Of a stretch of DNA of 64,000 bases, positions 14,295 through 25,417 are shown one piece after another. The notes beneath the pieces are model-generated. The model searched no databases. It was not told the DNA's origin and saw nothing but the letters and a program-made list of their open reading frames with translations. A program made the position numbers and the translations under genes. The stretch is from Arabidopsis thaliana (Eukaryota > Streptophyta > Magnoliopsida > Brassicales > Brassicaceae), in assembly GCF_000001735.4 (NCBI RefSeq), contig NC_003071.7:18203443-18267442 (forward strand), given 5' to 3'. Within the stretch, counting starts at the first letter, position 1; every line of letters starts with the position of its first letter.

Positions 14295-15818
14295 CTACAA
14301 AGTAAGAGTGCGTCTGTAGAGAACTTCATCATCACTCTCATCTTCTTCCTCATCAGTCACTATCTCGCCACCAGGCATTTCTAACTTCCCACCCATGTCA
14401 AACGTTGGACCTTCAGTATCTGGATCAATGAAGTTACCTTGTAATCGTTCCTCGAATCTTTGGTCACTGCAATTGAGGAACCAGTTCAATGAACTCCTGA
14501 TTCCTTTGCTCTGTAGTTTTTGGTACCTCGGTTTGATTCTTGACTCCAAGCTATAAGTAAAGTACTCAGGGTACTCCACGAGTTCTTTCATCGGTCTCCC
14601 CATCTCGGTCTTGTAAAAGTAGTAACTATTCTTCATGAGTTCCACTCGGGAACAGAGGATCTGAGGACATCTCACAACCATTTTCGCAATGTCCTCAACT
14701 TGAAATGCCCTGCCCAAGAGAAACTCAATGGGTTTCATTATCACATTCTGCTTAAGACTTACAATCTGTGGCATTTTCTCTACCACACGAGCAAATCCTT
14801 CAGGATCAATCTTGAGCTTCAAGCTGAAAAAGTACTGTTGTGTAGACATCTTGGCTTTCACTGGTAACCCGAGAATTTGAGGATATTGAGCTATAAGCAA
14901 AGGTAGTAGTTCTTTCTTGACGCCAAAACTAATCAAGCAATCTACGTTTGGTTTAACAGTCTCCTCGAGATTGTATCCAACTATATATGAACGTTTCTCT
15001 AGCATCCTAGCCACAATTTTCTTTGGCAAACCAATGGAAATTAGATAATCTACTAAAGGCTTGATCATGGTTCCAACTCTCATTCCCAAAAGATAAGGAT
15101 ACTGAGTTACCATTGGACCAATGTCCCTAGGACTCACACCAATGCTCACCAAATACGCAACCGATGTGCTCATCGTGCCTTCAAGCTTAAACCCTAGCAG
15201 CTCAGGATACTTCATCAATACATAACCCAAATCTTGCTTCTCCACATCGAGTCCTCTAAGAAACTTAACCACAGGAGCAAGCTCAACAACCACACTTGCG
15301 TGTAGAACCTGAGGATAGTTCTTAACAAATTCTCCTAATTTCGATCTCGAGATTCCAATTTTCTCTAAGTAAGCCAAGACAGGAATCAAATTCTTACGCA
15401 CACTACAACCTAACATCAAAGGATACTCATTTATATCGTCAATCGTTAACCCTAGCTTCTGTAAGAACTCAACACGCTCACACATGACTTCAATGGTGGA
15501 AGGTAGCTCAATACTCTCCAATTCATCGGTGATTATCCCCAAACCCTTGAGATAGTCGCAGATTTTGACGCGATTCACGAGCTTCTCTTTCTTCCCTTGT
15601 ATAACTCCCCATGTGACTGTAGGCATCTCGTACTCTGGAAACTTTGAAGATTGGGTTGCATAGTGAGCAATCCTGAAAATCGAACAAGGGTTTTGAAATT
15701 GAGGGATATTAGGATCTGGGTTTATCAGGGTTTTAGCTTCAGTGGAAGTAATCGGAAAGATGAGACTCTGTCTTTTGAGTAAAGCTACGAACTTGTTCCT
15801 CCTAAGAAGATAGCTCAT
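14295..15818 (-). CDS. mTERF-family organellar nucleic-acid-binding protein
   Basis: An intronless frame of 507 residues, probably At2g44020. It has the tandem mTERF pattern: about ten repeats of roughly 35 residues, each with a conserved P.LLG or P.IL core (KYPELLGFKLEGT, QYPYLLGMRVGT, QYPQILGLPVKA, RCPQILCSRVEL). These stack as helical hairpins that wrap nucleic acid. The N-terminus (MSYLLRRNKFVALLKRQSL) is basic and free of acidic residues, like a mitochondrial presequence. The C-terminus is very acidic (TDEEEDESDDE), as in several plant mTERFs. The expected role is organellar transcription, splicing or ribosome assembly; the target is unknown. Plastid targeting cannot be excluded. Confidence 0.92.
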   Translation of the reverse strand: MSYLLRRNKFVALLKRQSLIFPITSTEAKTLINPDPNIPQFQNPCSIFRIAHYATQSSKFPEYEMPTVTWGVIQGKKEKLVNRVKICDYLKGLGIITDELESIELPSTIEVMCERVEFLQKLGLTIDDINEYPLMLGCSVRKNLIPVLAYLEKIGISRSKLGEFVKNYPQVLHASVVVELAPVVKFLRGLDVEKQDLGYVLMKYPELLGFKLEGTMSTSVAYLVSIGVSPRDIGPMVTQYPYLLGMRVGTMIKPLVDYLISIGLPKKIVARMLEKRSYIVGYNLEETVKPNVDCLISFGVKKELLPLLIAQYPQILGLPVKAKMSTQQYFFSLKLKIDPEGFARVVEKMPQIVSLKQNVIMKPIEFLLGRAFQVEDIAKMVVRCPQILCSRVELMKNSYYFYKTEMGRPMKELVEYPEYFTYSLESRIKPRYQKLQSKGIRSSLNWFLNCSDQRFEERLQGNFIDPDTEGPTFDMGGKLEMPGGEIVTDEEEDESDDEVLYRRTLTL

Positions 15819-16643
15819 TCTGGAGATACCCAGAAGATTGTTGTCGAAGAAGATTACGACTTCGCAATAAAAATCAAATGGGTAATCGAAAAGATCCTCG
15901 CTTTCTCGCCTGAAGGAGTTTAGCGATTAGAGACGAGAGAGATACGAAAGGCGCGTGAGAGAGAAGCCCTAACGAGAGAGAGAGGAGTTTTTCACTCTCT
16001 GCCTTTTTTTACCATCCGAGTAAAAAATGTTAAAAAACACATTTTTTTTTGTCAATTCTAACTTTTTGGTGATGATGATGCAAATATGTAAAACGTTGAG
16101 AACATTTATAATTTGGGGGAATCAGCTGCTGAGATGTTATATGGTCTTATTCATGTTCGTTATATTCCACTACTAAAGGAATGGCTGCTATGGTAAGCAA
16201 GAGTACTTCTTCTACATCTTGTGTTATACGGAACTGATCTTCATTATTCAATCACTGTTGAATCGTGTTGAACTTTTTTAATTCTACGTTCATTTGTAGT
16301 TTGTTATATGGTGTTTCAGTCCCCTCTTGAATCGTGGATAATCAATCTATAATATATTGACTTATTGAATATTGAAAAATAATCAAAGATTAATCAAATG
16401 CTACTAACTCCATTAAGCAATTGCCAATTGAATATTTATCTTATCTTCTACAGTGGATTCAAGTTCAACTAGAAGATATCAAAATATTTAATAAATTGAT
16501 AAATAAGATTTTCAAACTAGAATTTCGCTAAATAGTTACAATTTTGTATATAATTCTTTAATTACTTTTAGGGTAAAAGCTCTCGTATATATTACACCCA
16601 TATAAACCCTAGATTAAACGTTCCATCCGAAGACACGAACACG
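15819..16643. promoter_or_regulatory. Divergent promoter region, mTERF and F-box/kelch gene
   Basis: The left 180 bp is the GA-rich mTERF leader (GAGAGAGAGAGG at about 15973-15984). The AT-rich remainder should hold the promoter of the F-box gene, with a TATATATTACA-like element at about 16586 and a short leader to the ATG at 16644. No other gene is visible. Confidence 0.45.
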
Positions 16644-17786
16644 ATGACGACCGAAGAAGACATGAGGTCATCATCATCAGAGTCGTCTCCCAAGTCGTTT
16701 CTGTCGTTACCGTACGACGTTGTTTTCAACTGTTTGTCTCGTGTCTCGAGAACCCACGATCCAATTCTCTCTCTCGTATCCAAGAGTTTCAGATCACTCC
16801 TCGCTTTGCCTGATCTCGAAGCCGAACGATTCCGCATCCTAAAAAACGAGACCTGCCTCTATGTCTGCTTAAACCTGAATAACAACAACAACCCTAACCC
16901 TAGCTGGTTCATACTCTCTCAAACTCCTAAACATAAACTGATACCACTCCCTTCTCTTCCTTACCCAGATCCACATCCCAATTGCTCAACTGTTGTCTCA
17001 ACTGGTTCAGAGATCTACTTGCTGGGCGGATTCGTCGCAAAGGAAAAGAGAAGCAGGAGAGCTTATGTTCTCGATTGTAAATCTCATCAATGGCGTCGAC
17101 TCCCTAAAATGCGTATAGCTCGAAAAGAAGCAGCCGCTAATGTGATTGACGGTAAGATCAATGTGTACGGAGGATGCAGCAGCGAGTACCATAACAGCGT
17201 AAACTGGGGAGAGATTTACGACCCAATGACTCAAACTTGGGAGCCATTTCCGGAAGGTGCCTTGAACAAAGAGGGTGTGATTCCATGTGCTCTAATAAAG
17301 GATGGCATAGCTTTTCCTGATTGTGGCCTCCTAATTAGTGGAAAAGTTTATGACACTACAACGATGGACACGCTTGATTACAATACACCCATGGACAAGC
17401 TTGACTTGTGTCCAAATGTTTGCATGCTAAAGATCGATAACCAAGACTTCCAAGCATCGGTTTCCGATGGGAAACTCAAACTAGTTCGCTGTCGTGGCGC
17501 TATGGCGTGGCATTGGACGGTTGGGGGACTTGAAGAATTGTCTTGTAATTATCTTCTTTCGGTGGCAAGCCCTGGCGGAGGAAGGAGAGTGACAGTTTGG
17601 TGGAAGACGTATACTAAGGAATGTAAAACGGAGATTTGGTGTGCACTAATTTTGCTTGAGCGCGAGTTGGTTTGGGGAGTCATTGAATGGTCTGAGAATG
17701 TGTTTACCTTGCCTGGATCTGAATCCGATTCAGATTCCAATTCCTTCCTTTTGCATTATGAATTAGTGACACTTGCTCGACACTGA
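16644..17786 (+). CDS. F-box/kelch-repeat protein
   Basis: An intronless frame of 380 residues, probably At2g44030. An F-box lies at about 18-62 (FLSLPYDVVFNCLSRVSRTHDP, then LSLVSKSFRSLLALPDL) and should bind an ASK/SKP1 adaptor. Two clear kelch blades follow (EIYLLGGFVAKEKRSRRAYVLDC..W and KINVYGGCSSE...WGEIYDPMTQTWEPFPEG). The C-terminal half is the degenerate beta-propeller common in this large Arabidopsis family. It is probably a substrate receptor of an SCF ubiquitin ligase with unknown substrate. The family expands by tandem and dispersed duplication. Polymorphic acidic Ser-rich sequence (ESDSDSNS) sits near the end. Confidence 0.92.
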   Translation: MTTEEDMRSSSSESSPKSFLSLPYDVVFNCLSRVSRTHDPILSLVSKSFRSLLALPDLEAERFRILKNETCLYVCLNLNNNNNPNPSWFILSQTPKHKLIPLPSLPYPDPHPNCSTVVSTGSEIYLLGGFVAKEKRSRRAYVLDCKSHQWRRLPKMRIARKEAAANVIDGKINVYGGCSSEYHNSVNWGEIYDPMTQTWEPFPEGALNKEGVIPCALIKDGIAFPDCGLLISGKVYDTTTMDTLDYNTPMDKLDLCPNVCMLKIDNQDFQASVSDGKLKLVRCRGAMAWHWTVGGLEELSCNYLLSVASPGGGRRVTVWWKTYTKECKTEIWCALILLERELVWGVIEWSENVFTLPGSESDSDSNSFLLHYELVTLARH

Positions 17787-18542
17787 ATATATACTTTCAC
17801 AAGTCTTGCTAATTATATGGATATATACTACCAACAAGACCAGCAGCTTCTTTCCTTAATGCTTATTGCAGACATTGATGGAGCTTACTTTCCCTCATTT
17901 GTTTCTCATGGCCTATGGAACATAAAACCGTTCTTTGGTGTCTCATGAGAAGCCCATTTAAAGCCCAAATAAGCTGTCACTGTTACACATTTAAAAGACT
18001 CCCCGGAGTTCTTCTTAGTTGCCTGCCCTAAAATGCATACCGCCAAGAACAGTCGAAGTGACTCATTTGTTCAATGAGAATAACAATAAAAGCCAAAAAT
18101 CTTAACAACACCAGATTGAATAAACTTTGTCGATTAAGATTATATACAAGATGATTTCAATCTCTGCGGATTGAGTGGTCAAGTTCCTTACTATGATTAT
18201 GCACTTGATCTCATTTTAGATGTTGAATCATCAAATGGTAAGTGAAGGGTCCATTTGATGAATTTAGGTTTTACTTTGTCTGAGAATTGTTGTGGAGAAG
18301 TTTGATCAATAAGACTTCACTTCAATGATCCAGAAAGGAGAATAACATTGAGGTAAAGAGGTCAAAACATGAACAATACAATGGCAAGTTCTTGTATATA
18401 CCAAGGAATTTCAAAAGCCTGTGCTCAAGGCAGAAGAAGTGGGAAACCAAACATCTAATTTTCACAGCTGATGATTTGGTAAATCTAATCTCAGCTCTTC
18501 TACAACCACCATTTGGTCAATGCACTGGCAAAACTCGAAAGC
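17787..18542. other. Convergent 3' flanks of the F-box gene and DAPB1
   Basis: 756 bp between converging genes. The right part should be the DAPB1 3' UTR. No third gene was found. The small frame reading plus strand at 18392-18706 overlaps the last DAPB1 exons and is not a gene. Confidence 0.4.
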
Positions 18543-20440
18543 TCAACGCATATTTCCCTCTCTCAAGACATCGATCATGTTGTAGATTCGCTGATCTGCT
18601 TTCAATCGAATCTGCATTTCACAAAAGTGTTGAATCAACAATTAGCATTATAGAGAAGAGCGGTGAGACTCAGAGAAAGCTGAGATTCAATTTCGCAGAA
18701 TCATGATGAGCAATAAGAGCAAGCTTTAGAACCTTTTTGGCGAGGAAGAGCACGGCATCAACAGTACCCTCAGCATAAATTGATCGGCCGCAGACATTGT
18801 GCTGGAACTCGAAGGAGACACTGCAAAGAAAGACAAAGAAAAGGGAGCTAGTTATGGAACAGAGACACTTTTACAATGGAAACAAAGAAAAGTATAAACA
18901 ATATCTTAGATATTGCATTACGTTTCATCGGGTGATGTCAAGTGATAAAGATGGAAAGCGTGACCAGAGATATGCTCCTCAGGTACACCCACCATCTCCA
19001 CTTGCTGTTTTGGATCCCGAATCAATTGTATCTGCCACAAAAGTTGTATACACAGAAAATTCACATTCCGAGGATAAATTAAGTGATTGCCAAGATGTAA
19101 ACAATAAAGGATGACCAATGCACCTGATCCATGTCGTAAGACACACCCAATTCCTGGAAGCAAGAAATAACAGCTTTTGCTGTTCCGGATGCATCCAATT
19201 TGCTAGCTTGATGAGACTCCATCACCTACATATAGATTGGCAGTTGATTAGATGTAGCAAGAAGTAATATAAAACTAACAGAGAAAGAAAAAAGAATTTG
19301 AATGTATAAAAGAAGTAAGAAAAGTACATCCAAGGAATAACCAGAAAAGGCTCCCGGAAACTGCTCAGCCATGATCTCCATGGCCGCAAGAAATGCTACA
19401 ACCTATAGACCAACAAAGCACACAAATATGAGCAAAAATGATCTTAACTTACATGCATAAGTAATCATTTCTTCCAGAAACATTCAAGTACACATACCTG
19501 TTTACCCATCTGTGGAGAAATCACAGCATAAATCTTTGCTTCCTCAACAGTTTCATACAATTTGTTCCTATCTCCACCAGTTGTTCCCATGACGAAAGGA
19601 ACACCTACTTTGCTATACAGCTCCGCATTATCTACATTTTGCGAGAATACCAAACTTGAAATCAACAAACAATAGACAAAAAAAACACTTCTAGCAGATG
19701 ATTTTCACTTGCACAAATTCTAAACTAACTCAATCAAGGATCGTTCCGCCAACCAGAATTCAACCATAACTTCAACAAATCTAGAATACAATTGTCTTTT
19801 GATGGTAGAAATGAGAGATTCTGAAGTTTACCATTTACTGCAGAGGGAATTGTGTAGTCGACAACAATTAGCTCCGGGTGCTTCTCAAACACCGAAGAAA
19901 GAACCTTTTCTCTTTCAGTTGGACCGTGCACAGTAATCTCCTTTCCACAGACCTCAACTCTCTGACCATCCTCACCAGCAGATCCAAACGATATGGGAAC
20001 AATATTTACTCCTGCAGAGTCTGCTGCTTTAATTACAGCTTTCCCCATTTTGCCACTACATCCATTCACCTGTAGAATAAGAGATAATGAATATAGCTAA
20101 ATCCAACATAAAAATCCCCATTTCAAAAGGAACAAGCTTTGACATTTCTACATTTCAAACTTAAATGGTAATGCAAAGTCAAATCTCACAACTTTGAGTC
20201 TAAGAGAAATCATCAGATGATCAGGTTTACCATGATGGATATGCCATTTCCAGGCAAAACAGATTTCACGGCCTCCTCACCGGAATCCGCCATCGCCGTC
20301 ATGGATAAAACCACCGGAAGACGACGTGTCCCAATGCCCATGAAACTAACACGGCCTTTACCGTATTTTCCTACAGTCTGATTCGTTCTAGAAGCAAATG
20401 CGATACGCGGGCGATGAAGAAACACACTGGACGACGCCAT
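18543..20440 (-). CDS. DAPB1: 4-hydroxy-tetrahydrodipicolinate reductase, plastid
   Basis: Eight coding exons: 20231-20440, 19832-20069, 19498-19631, 19328-19402, 19124-19225, 18922-19031, 18733-18820 and 18543-18611. They give about 341 residues, slightly shorter than the roughly 347 I recall for At2g44040. It reduces the product of dihydrodipicolinate synthase with NAD(P)H in plastid lysine/diaminopimelate synthesis. The first 50 or so residues are a Ser/Arg-rich transit peptide. The Rossmann start GCSGKMGK is at 73-80, the family motif VDYTIPSAVN follows, and the active-site loop ESHQASKLDASGTA is at 222-235 with candidate catalytic His224 and Lys228. The last exon was placed by homology (IYNMIDVLREGNMR). 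It is divergent from COS1, another plastid biosynthetic gene. Confidence 0.93.
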
Positions 20441-20861
20441 TAACCTGTGATCAAATCGTTTAAATTCAATAGAATCCTCTTAAAGAGTTTAAAGCTCATC
20501 TCCGTCAATCAAAACGTGAAATTCGTAGGTTTCGAAACGTACCCATTCGTAGCCATAAAGGAATTTACTCTCCAGGATACGGAAGTTTTGTTCTTTGTTA
20601 CGACGGAGTCAAAAGTTTAAATCTTTCACTTTTGTCTGAAAATTTCCGGCCGGTGAGAGTGATTGGGGATGTAGGGTTTAGCTTATCCCTTTTCATCAAA
20701 CCGGAAATCTCTAACCAAACTAATAGATTCAATGAAACCGTAATTTTAATGAAAATAATAAACCGGAAGCCTTGAACCGATTTGATAAGCTAATGGACCT
20801 CACAGTCTCACTCTTAACCTGAAGAACGAAGAACCGTCTCTAAAACTCCGACGAACGAAAA
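20441..20861. promoter_or_regulatory. Bidirectional promoter of DAPB1 and COS1
   Basis: 421 bp between the two divergent start codons; each flank carries a leader. Two genes for plastid-targeted biosynthetic enzymes share this interval, so co-expression is plausible but untested. Confidence 0.5.
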
Positions 20862-22475
20862 ATGAAGTCATTAGCTTCGCCGCCGTGTCTCCGCCTGATA
20901 CCGACGGCACACCGTCAGCTCAATTCGCGTCAATCTTCCTCCGCCTGTTATATACACGGTGGCTCTTCTGTGAACAAATCCAATAATCTCTCATTCTCCT
21001 CATCCACATCCGGTAAGCTTGCTTTCTCTCACTTCTCTTATAATAACTCAAATCGTTTTTTCGCAATTTCGTGATTGAGATGTTAACATTTGGTGTTAGG
21101 ATTTGCGTCACCACTAGCTGTAGAGAAGGAATTACGCTCTTCATTCGTACAGACGGCTGCTGTTCGCCATGTTACGGGGTCTCTTATCAGAGGCGAAGGT
21201 CTTAGATTCGCCATCGTGAGTTCTCAGAATCGCTTTCTTACTTTGTGCGCTGCTTAGATTTAGTGACTTGGTTCTGATTTACAGTGAAATTTGAAAACTT
21301 TGAGCTCAATTGCAGTGTTGACTTGGTTCTGATTCATTTTTCTTTCTCAAGGTGGTAGCTCGTTTCAATGAGGTTGTGACTAAGTTGCTTTTGGAAGGAG
21401 CGATTGAGACTTTCAAGAAGTATTCAGTCAGAGAAGAAGACATTGAAGTAAAAGTCTTTTGCTTGTAGAACAGAATAAAAAGTTATGAGCTTTCACAAAG
21501 CTAATGACACTGTTTTTATTCAGGTTATTTGGGTTCCTGGCAGCTTTGAAATTGGTGTTGTTGCACAAAATCTTGGGAAATCGGGAAAATTTCATGCTGT
21601 TTTATGTATCGGCGCTGTGGTATGATTCTTGTTTTGAAAGAATCTCAGGCTATTCCATTTGTTTTTCTCCTCATATGGCTTCAGAAAGTAGTTGCTTTAT
21701 GTTGATAACATATACTTAAAGAGTTGGATTTTGATATTACTGTTGTCCTTGTTGTGGTTTAGATAAGAGGAGATACCACACATTATGATGCTGTTGCCAA
21801 CTCTGCTGCGTCTGGAGTACTTTCTGCTAGCATAAATTCAGGTTTACCTCGATACTTATTTGCTGGATATACATCTTTAGACATTTTTATTTGACATTGT
21901 TTTGGAAACACTGAAAGATTGATTTTGTATACTTCCGAACCTAAAAGAGCGGGTAGTTCATTTTTGCTTTTCTTTGGATTTTGGATGTTTAAATTCCCTC
22001 ATCATGAATTACTTCTTCAAATTTTGTGTTTACGCACTATTGACTCTAGTAATTAAAGCTTATAAAAAATCCAATTTGCAGGCGTTCCATGCATATTTGG
22101 TGTACTGACTTGCGAGGACATGGATCAGGTTTAAGTTGTGTTATGCAAGAGTTGATGATATATAGCTTATTCATCATAATGGATGAACACTGAATTTGTT
22201 AATATTGTGGTTAACTGAAACTCTAGGCTCTGAATCGATCTGGTGGCAAAGCCGGCAATAAGGGAGCTGAAACTGCTTTGACGGCGGTAAGTATCATTAT
22301 GATTCAATCCTTTATTGTTAGAATAAGATGTAGAAATTCCTGATCATTCCATTGAGCAACTGGTCATGTTATAACCATTCGGGTTCTTATGTCTTTTTGG
22401 TAAAGTCTTTGAATATTTCTTCCTCTTGTTTTTCAGCTCGAAATGGCGTCGTTGTTTGAGCACCACCTGAAATAG
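20862..22475 (+). CDS. COS1: 6,7-dimethyl-8-ribityllumazine synthase, plastid
   Basis: Eight exons: 20862-21012, 21100-21215, 21352-21447, 21524-21619, 21763-21841, 22082-22128, 22227-22286 and 22437-22475, giving 227 residues as expected for At2g44050. It makes lumazine, the penultimate step of riboflavin synthesis, in plastids. A Ser/Asn-rich transit peptide of about 65 residues precedes the catalytic domain. The family signatures [28 protein letters not shown] and [12 protein letters not shown] are all present. The last contains the conserved His160. The protein normally forms a 60-subunit shell. COS1 was named from a suppressor of a coi1 jasmonate-insensitive mutant. Confidence 0.97.
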
Positions 22476-23479
22476 CTCGGCTCGTTCGATGGATGAACAT
22501 GATCACGTATGAGAACCTCTTGATGTTGTCCCATTTGGTTACAATCCAGTCTCTGAAATTGTTTGTACCTCAAAGATTGTCAAAATGTTTTACCCTTGGT
22601 TACAAAATCATTTAAACGCTTTTGTAAGCTTCTGGCCTTGTTTTTTTTTTTTGAATCGTATGATAATAATAATTCCTCCGAATTTTGGGGGTCTTTCTGT
22701 ACTAATCAAAAATGTGATCTTCTTTGTTGTAATATCTTGAAATTGAGGTGTCGAAATGGATGTCAATTTTAAAAGCCAATAAGGATCTTACACGACGAAA
22801 ATTTTGTCGGCGAGCGAAGATTACGCGTCACATTGATAATAGTTAATATAAAGTTCAACGGATCAACCAATTCCACAATCTATAATCATTTTGTGACTCT
22901 TGGAGCACTCTCTTCTCTTTGTCTCTGTGACTCACATTCATCCAATCCAGGTAAAAATCAAATCCACTAAGTTTTATTTCTCTTCATTGTTGTTCTTGCG
23001 TTGATCCTTCATGATTTGATCGGAATACATGGAAAAAGGTGGTGTAATTAGATCGAGCTTTTTGTTTCTCCGATCTGTTTGACATTTAGGTTGATCTAGT
23101 GCTATCATGTGTAGATCGAACATTCGGATCTGTATTTCCCACGAATCCTCTTGATTCACGTGATATGATCATTGTCTCTTAGTACAGAGATGCATTGTAT
23201 GTTCTTTGGTTTGGGATATTCCACTAGGATCCTAGTTGATGATATCTAATGTGATGCGAGTTCTCTATGGTCTTTGGTGAGAAACTTTGTTTTGGTGATT
23301 ATAGCCTCTTACAACTACTAAAAACTGTGATTACACTTTGTTTGACTTTTACAACCATTGTCCTGCTGTGATTGATGAATCTACTCTCGGCGTTGAATGC
23401 TTGAAGTTTTGTCTATTCTTTGATACTCTAAGCTTTTGTTTCTGTGGCACTAATTGACTTTTCTTGCTGCTTAGGAGGC
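22476..23479 (+). promoter_or_regulatory. COS1 3' flank, LEA26 promoter and 5' UTR intron
   Basis: After the COS1 3' UTR comes the LEA26 promoter. A leader exon appears to end at 22950 (CCAATCCAG, then gtaaaaatca), and the next acceptor is at 23474 (gctgcttag), just before the ATG at 23480. That gives a 5' UTR intron of about 524 bp, T-rich as is usual for leader introns that boost expression. An in-frame start at 23444 lies inside this intron and is not used. Confidence 0.6.
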
Positions 23480-24546
23480 ATGTCGACATCTGAGGATAAA
23501 CCGGAAATCATCAGTAGAGTAGTTCATCAGGAGGGTGACGTGGAAATCGTCGATAGAAGTCAGAAGGATAAGGACGAGGAAAAAGAAGAAGGGAAAGGTG
23601 GATTCCTCGATAAGGTGAAAGATTTCATTCATGACATTGGTGAGAAACTCGAGGGAACCATTGGCTTTGGGAAGCCAACTGCTGATGTCTCTGCGATTCA
23701 TATCCCTAAGATCAATCTTGAGAGGGCAGATATTGTTGTGGATGTGCTTGTCAAGAACCCGAATCCAGTTCCTATCCCTCTCATCGATGTCAACTACCTG
23801 GTCGAGAGCGATGGGAGGAAACTGGTTTCTGGTTTGATCCCGGATGCTGGAACACTCAAGGCTCATGGAGAAGAAACTGTGAAGATACCATTGACGTTGA
23901 TCTATGATGACATCAAGAGCACTTACAACGATATCAACCCCGGGATGATCATACCTTACAGAATCAAGGTTGATCTGATTGTGGATGTGCCAGTATTGGG
24001 AAGACTGACATTGCCGCTGGAGAAATGTGGAGAGATCCCAATTCCAAAGAAACCTGATGTTGATATCGAGAAGATTAAGTTCCAGAAGTTCTCTTTGGAG
24101 GAAACCGTGGCGATTCTCCATGTGAGGCTTCAGAACATGAATGATTTCGACTTGGGGCTCAATGACTTGGACTGTGAAGTTTGGCTGTGTGATGTAAGCA
24201 TTGGGAAAGCAGAGATCGCGGACTCGATCAAGCTTGACAAAAACGGAAGCGGATTGATTAATGTGCCGATGACATTCCGACCAAAGGACTTTGGTTCTGC
24301 GCTTTGGGATATGATTCGTGGTAAAGGAACAGGGTACACAATCAAAGGTAATATTGATGTTGATACACCATTTGGAGCTATGAAGCTTCCTATTATCAAG
24401 GAAGGTGGAGAGACCCGTCTGAAGAAGGAAGATGATGATGACGACGATGAGGTTATTTACCTATATATTCTTTTCTTTTGCTTATAGCTTGAACGTTATG
24501 ATCGTTTTTGCTCACTAATATTAATTTCATTTTCTTACAGGAATAA
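23480..24546 (+). CDS. LEA26: LEA_2 (LEA14-like) late embryogenesis abundant protein
   Basis: Coding exons 23480-24451 and 24541-24546; the second holds only the last Glu codon and TAA. The product is 325 residues, probably At2g44060. An acidic/basic N-terminal tail of about 40 residues (QKDKDEEKEEGKGG) precedes two tandem LEA_2 (WHy-type) domains. The first contains NLERADIVVDVLVKNPNPVP, and the second begins near KIKFQKFSLEETVAILHVRLQN. These folded 'atypical' LEA proteins are soluble and associated with desiccation and stress tolerance. There is no signal peptide or membrane span, so a cytosolic location is expected. The Asp run at the end (DDDDDDEE) is encoded by a GATGATGATGACGACGATGAG stretch. 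Confidence 0.95.
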
Positions 24547-25417
24547 GGAAACAAAGTGCTGCAGAGACAGAATGGTCATAGTTACTAAATCTCCGATCTT
24601 GAAATGTCTATTTAAAATTAAAAAAAAAGAAAGACTTGTTTTGTGTGCTTTTTGATAACTGATGGATCAGACTTTTGAATAGAGCCGTCTTTTTATTGGA
24701 CTTCTTATATCATTGTGGTCTCTCGTTAGCTTAGTTATGTTTTGTGTTTCACATTGGCGTTTATCAATTACATGAATGAACCTAAAACGCAGTTCACATC
24801 CTCAACGATCATGTGTTAATTCATATTTAGAAAATTTAATCTCAAGTGATTCTACAATGGAGACGTTTATTACATACGTGCTCTGTTCTTCCTTTCTCGC
24901 GCCTGCACATGGTGTAGAAAACACTGATAGAACGAGCTGGGCCTATCTAGTGGGTTTGGTGTATTGGGCTTGTATTAATGAATTGGGCCTGTCTTCTCGA
25001 TTTTAATTAAAACAATTAGGCATTTAGGCTCTCTCTCACACACCCATAGTCGTCTTCCTCGATCAGTCTCTCTCTCAAATTGCAAAGGTTTCTTCGAGGA
25101 CTTTGGCATACTGCAGGTTTGTCCCGATCTCATGCTACATCATTATACGAAGCCATTACTTAACCCAGTAGATTGATAGCTCAAATTATCATTGCAAGAA
25201 ATGACCGGATTTAGTGATATTGTACAGTTTTCTGATTCGGAATTTTAAATAAAAATCGGTCGTGACGATTTAGGTATGTGGGTAGTGCGTAGAAGCCCTA
25301 ATTTCAAGGATATGTACAGTTCCAGACTGTTAATTATTTGTGTTTATTTGGATAGGTTGTTGGAGCTGTAGTGCTTAAAAACCCTACCTTTATACTGTTT
25401 AGAGCAGCAGTCCCTCC
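24547..25417 (+). promoter_or_regulatory. Site II-rich promoter and leader of nuclear RPL2 gene
   Basis: After the LEA26 3' UTR there are three site II elements: TGGGCC 24938-24943, TGGGCT 24965-24970 and TGGGCC 24984-24989. This arrangement is typical of nuclear genes for ribosomal and mitochondrial proteins. A leader exon probably ends at 25115 (ATACTGCAG, then gtttgtcc), followed by one 5' UTR intron with an acceptor near 25356 or 25370. Confidence 0.6.

Noticed and set aside
18392-18706. Plus-strand 104-codon frame as a gene
   Set aside because: It overlaps the last DAPB1 exons on the other strand and has no recognisable coding features.
23444-23479. Longer LEA26 start (MALIDFSCCLGG...)
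   Set aside because: It lies in the 5' UTR intron; an acceptor (gctgcttag) at 23474 comes right before the ATG at 23480, and the resulting 325-residue protein matches the family.
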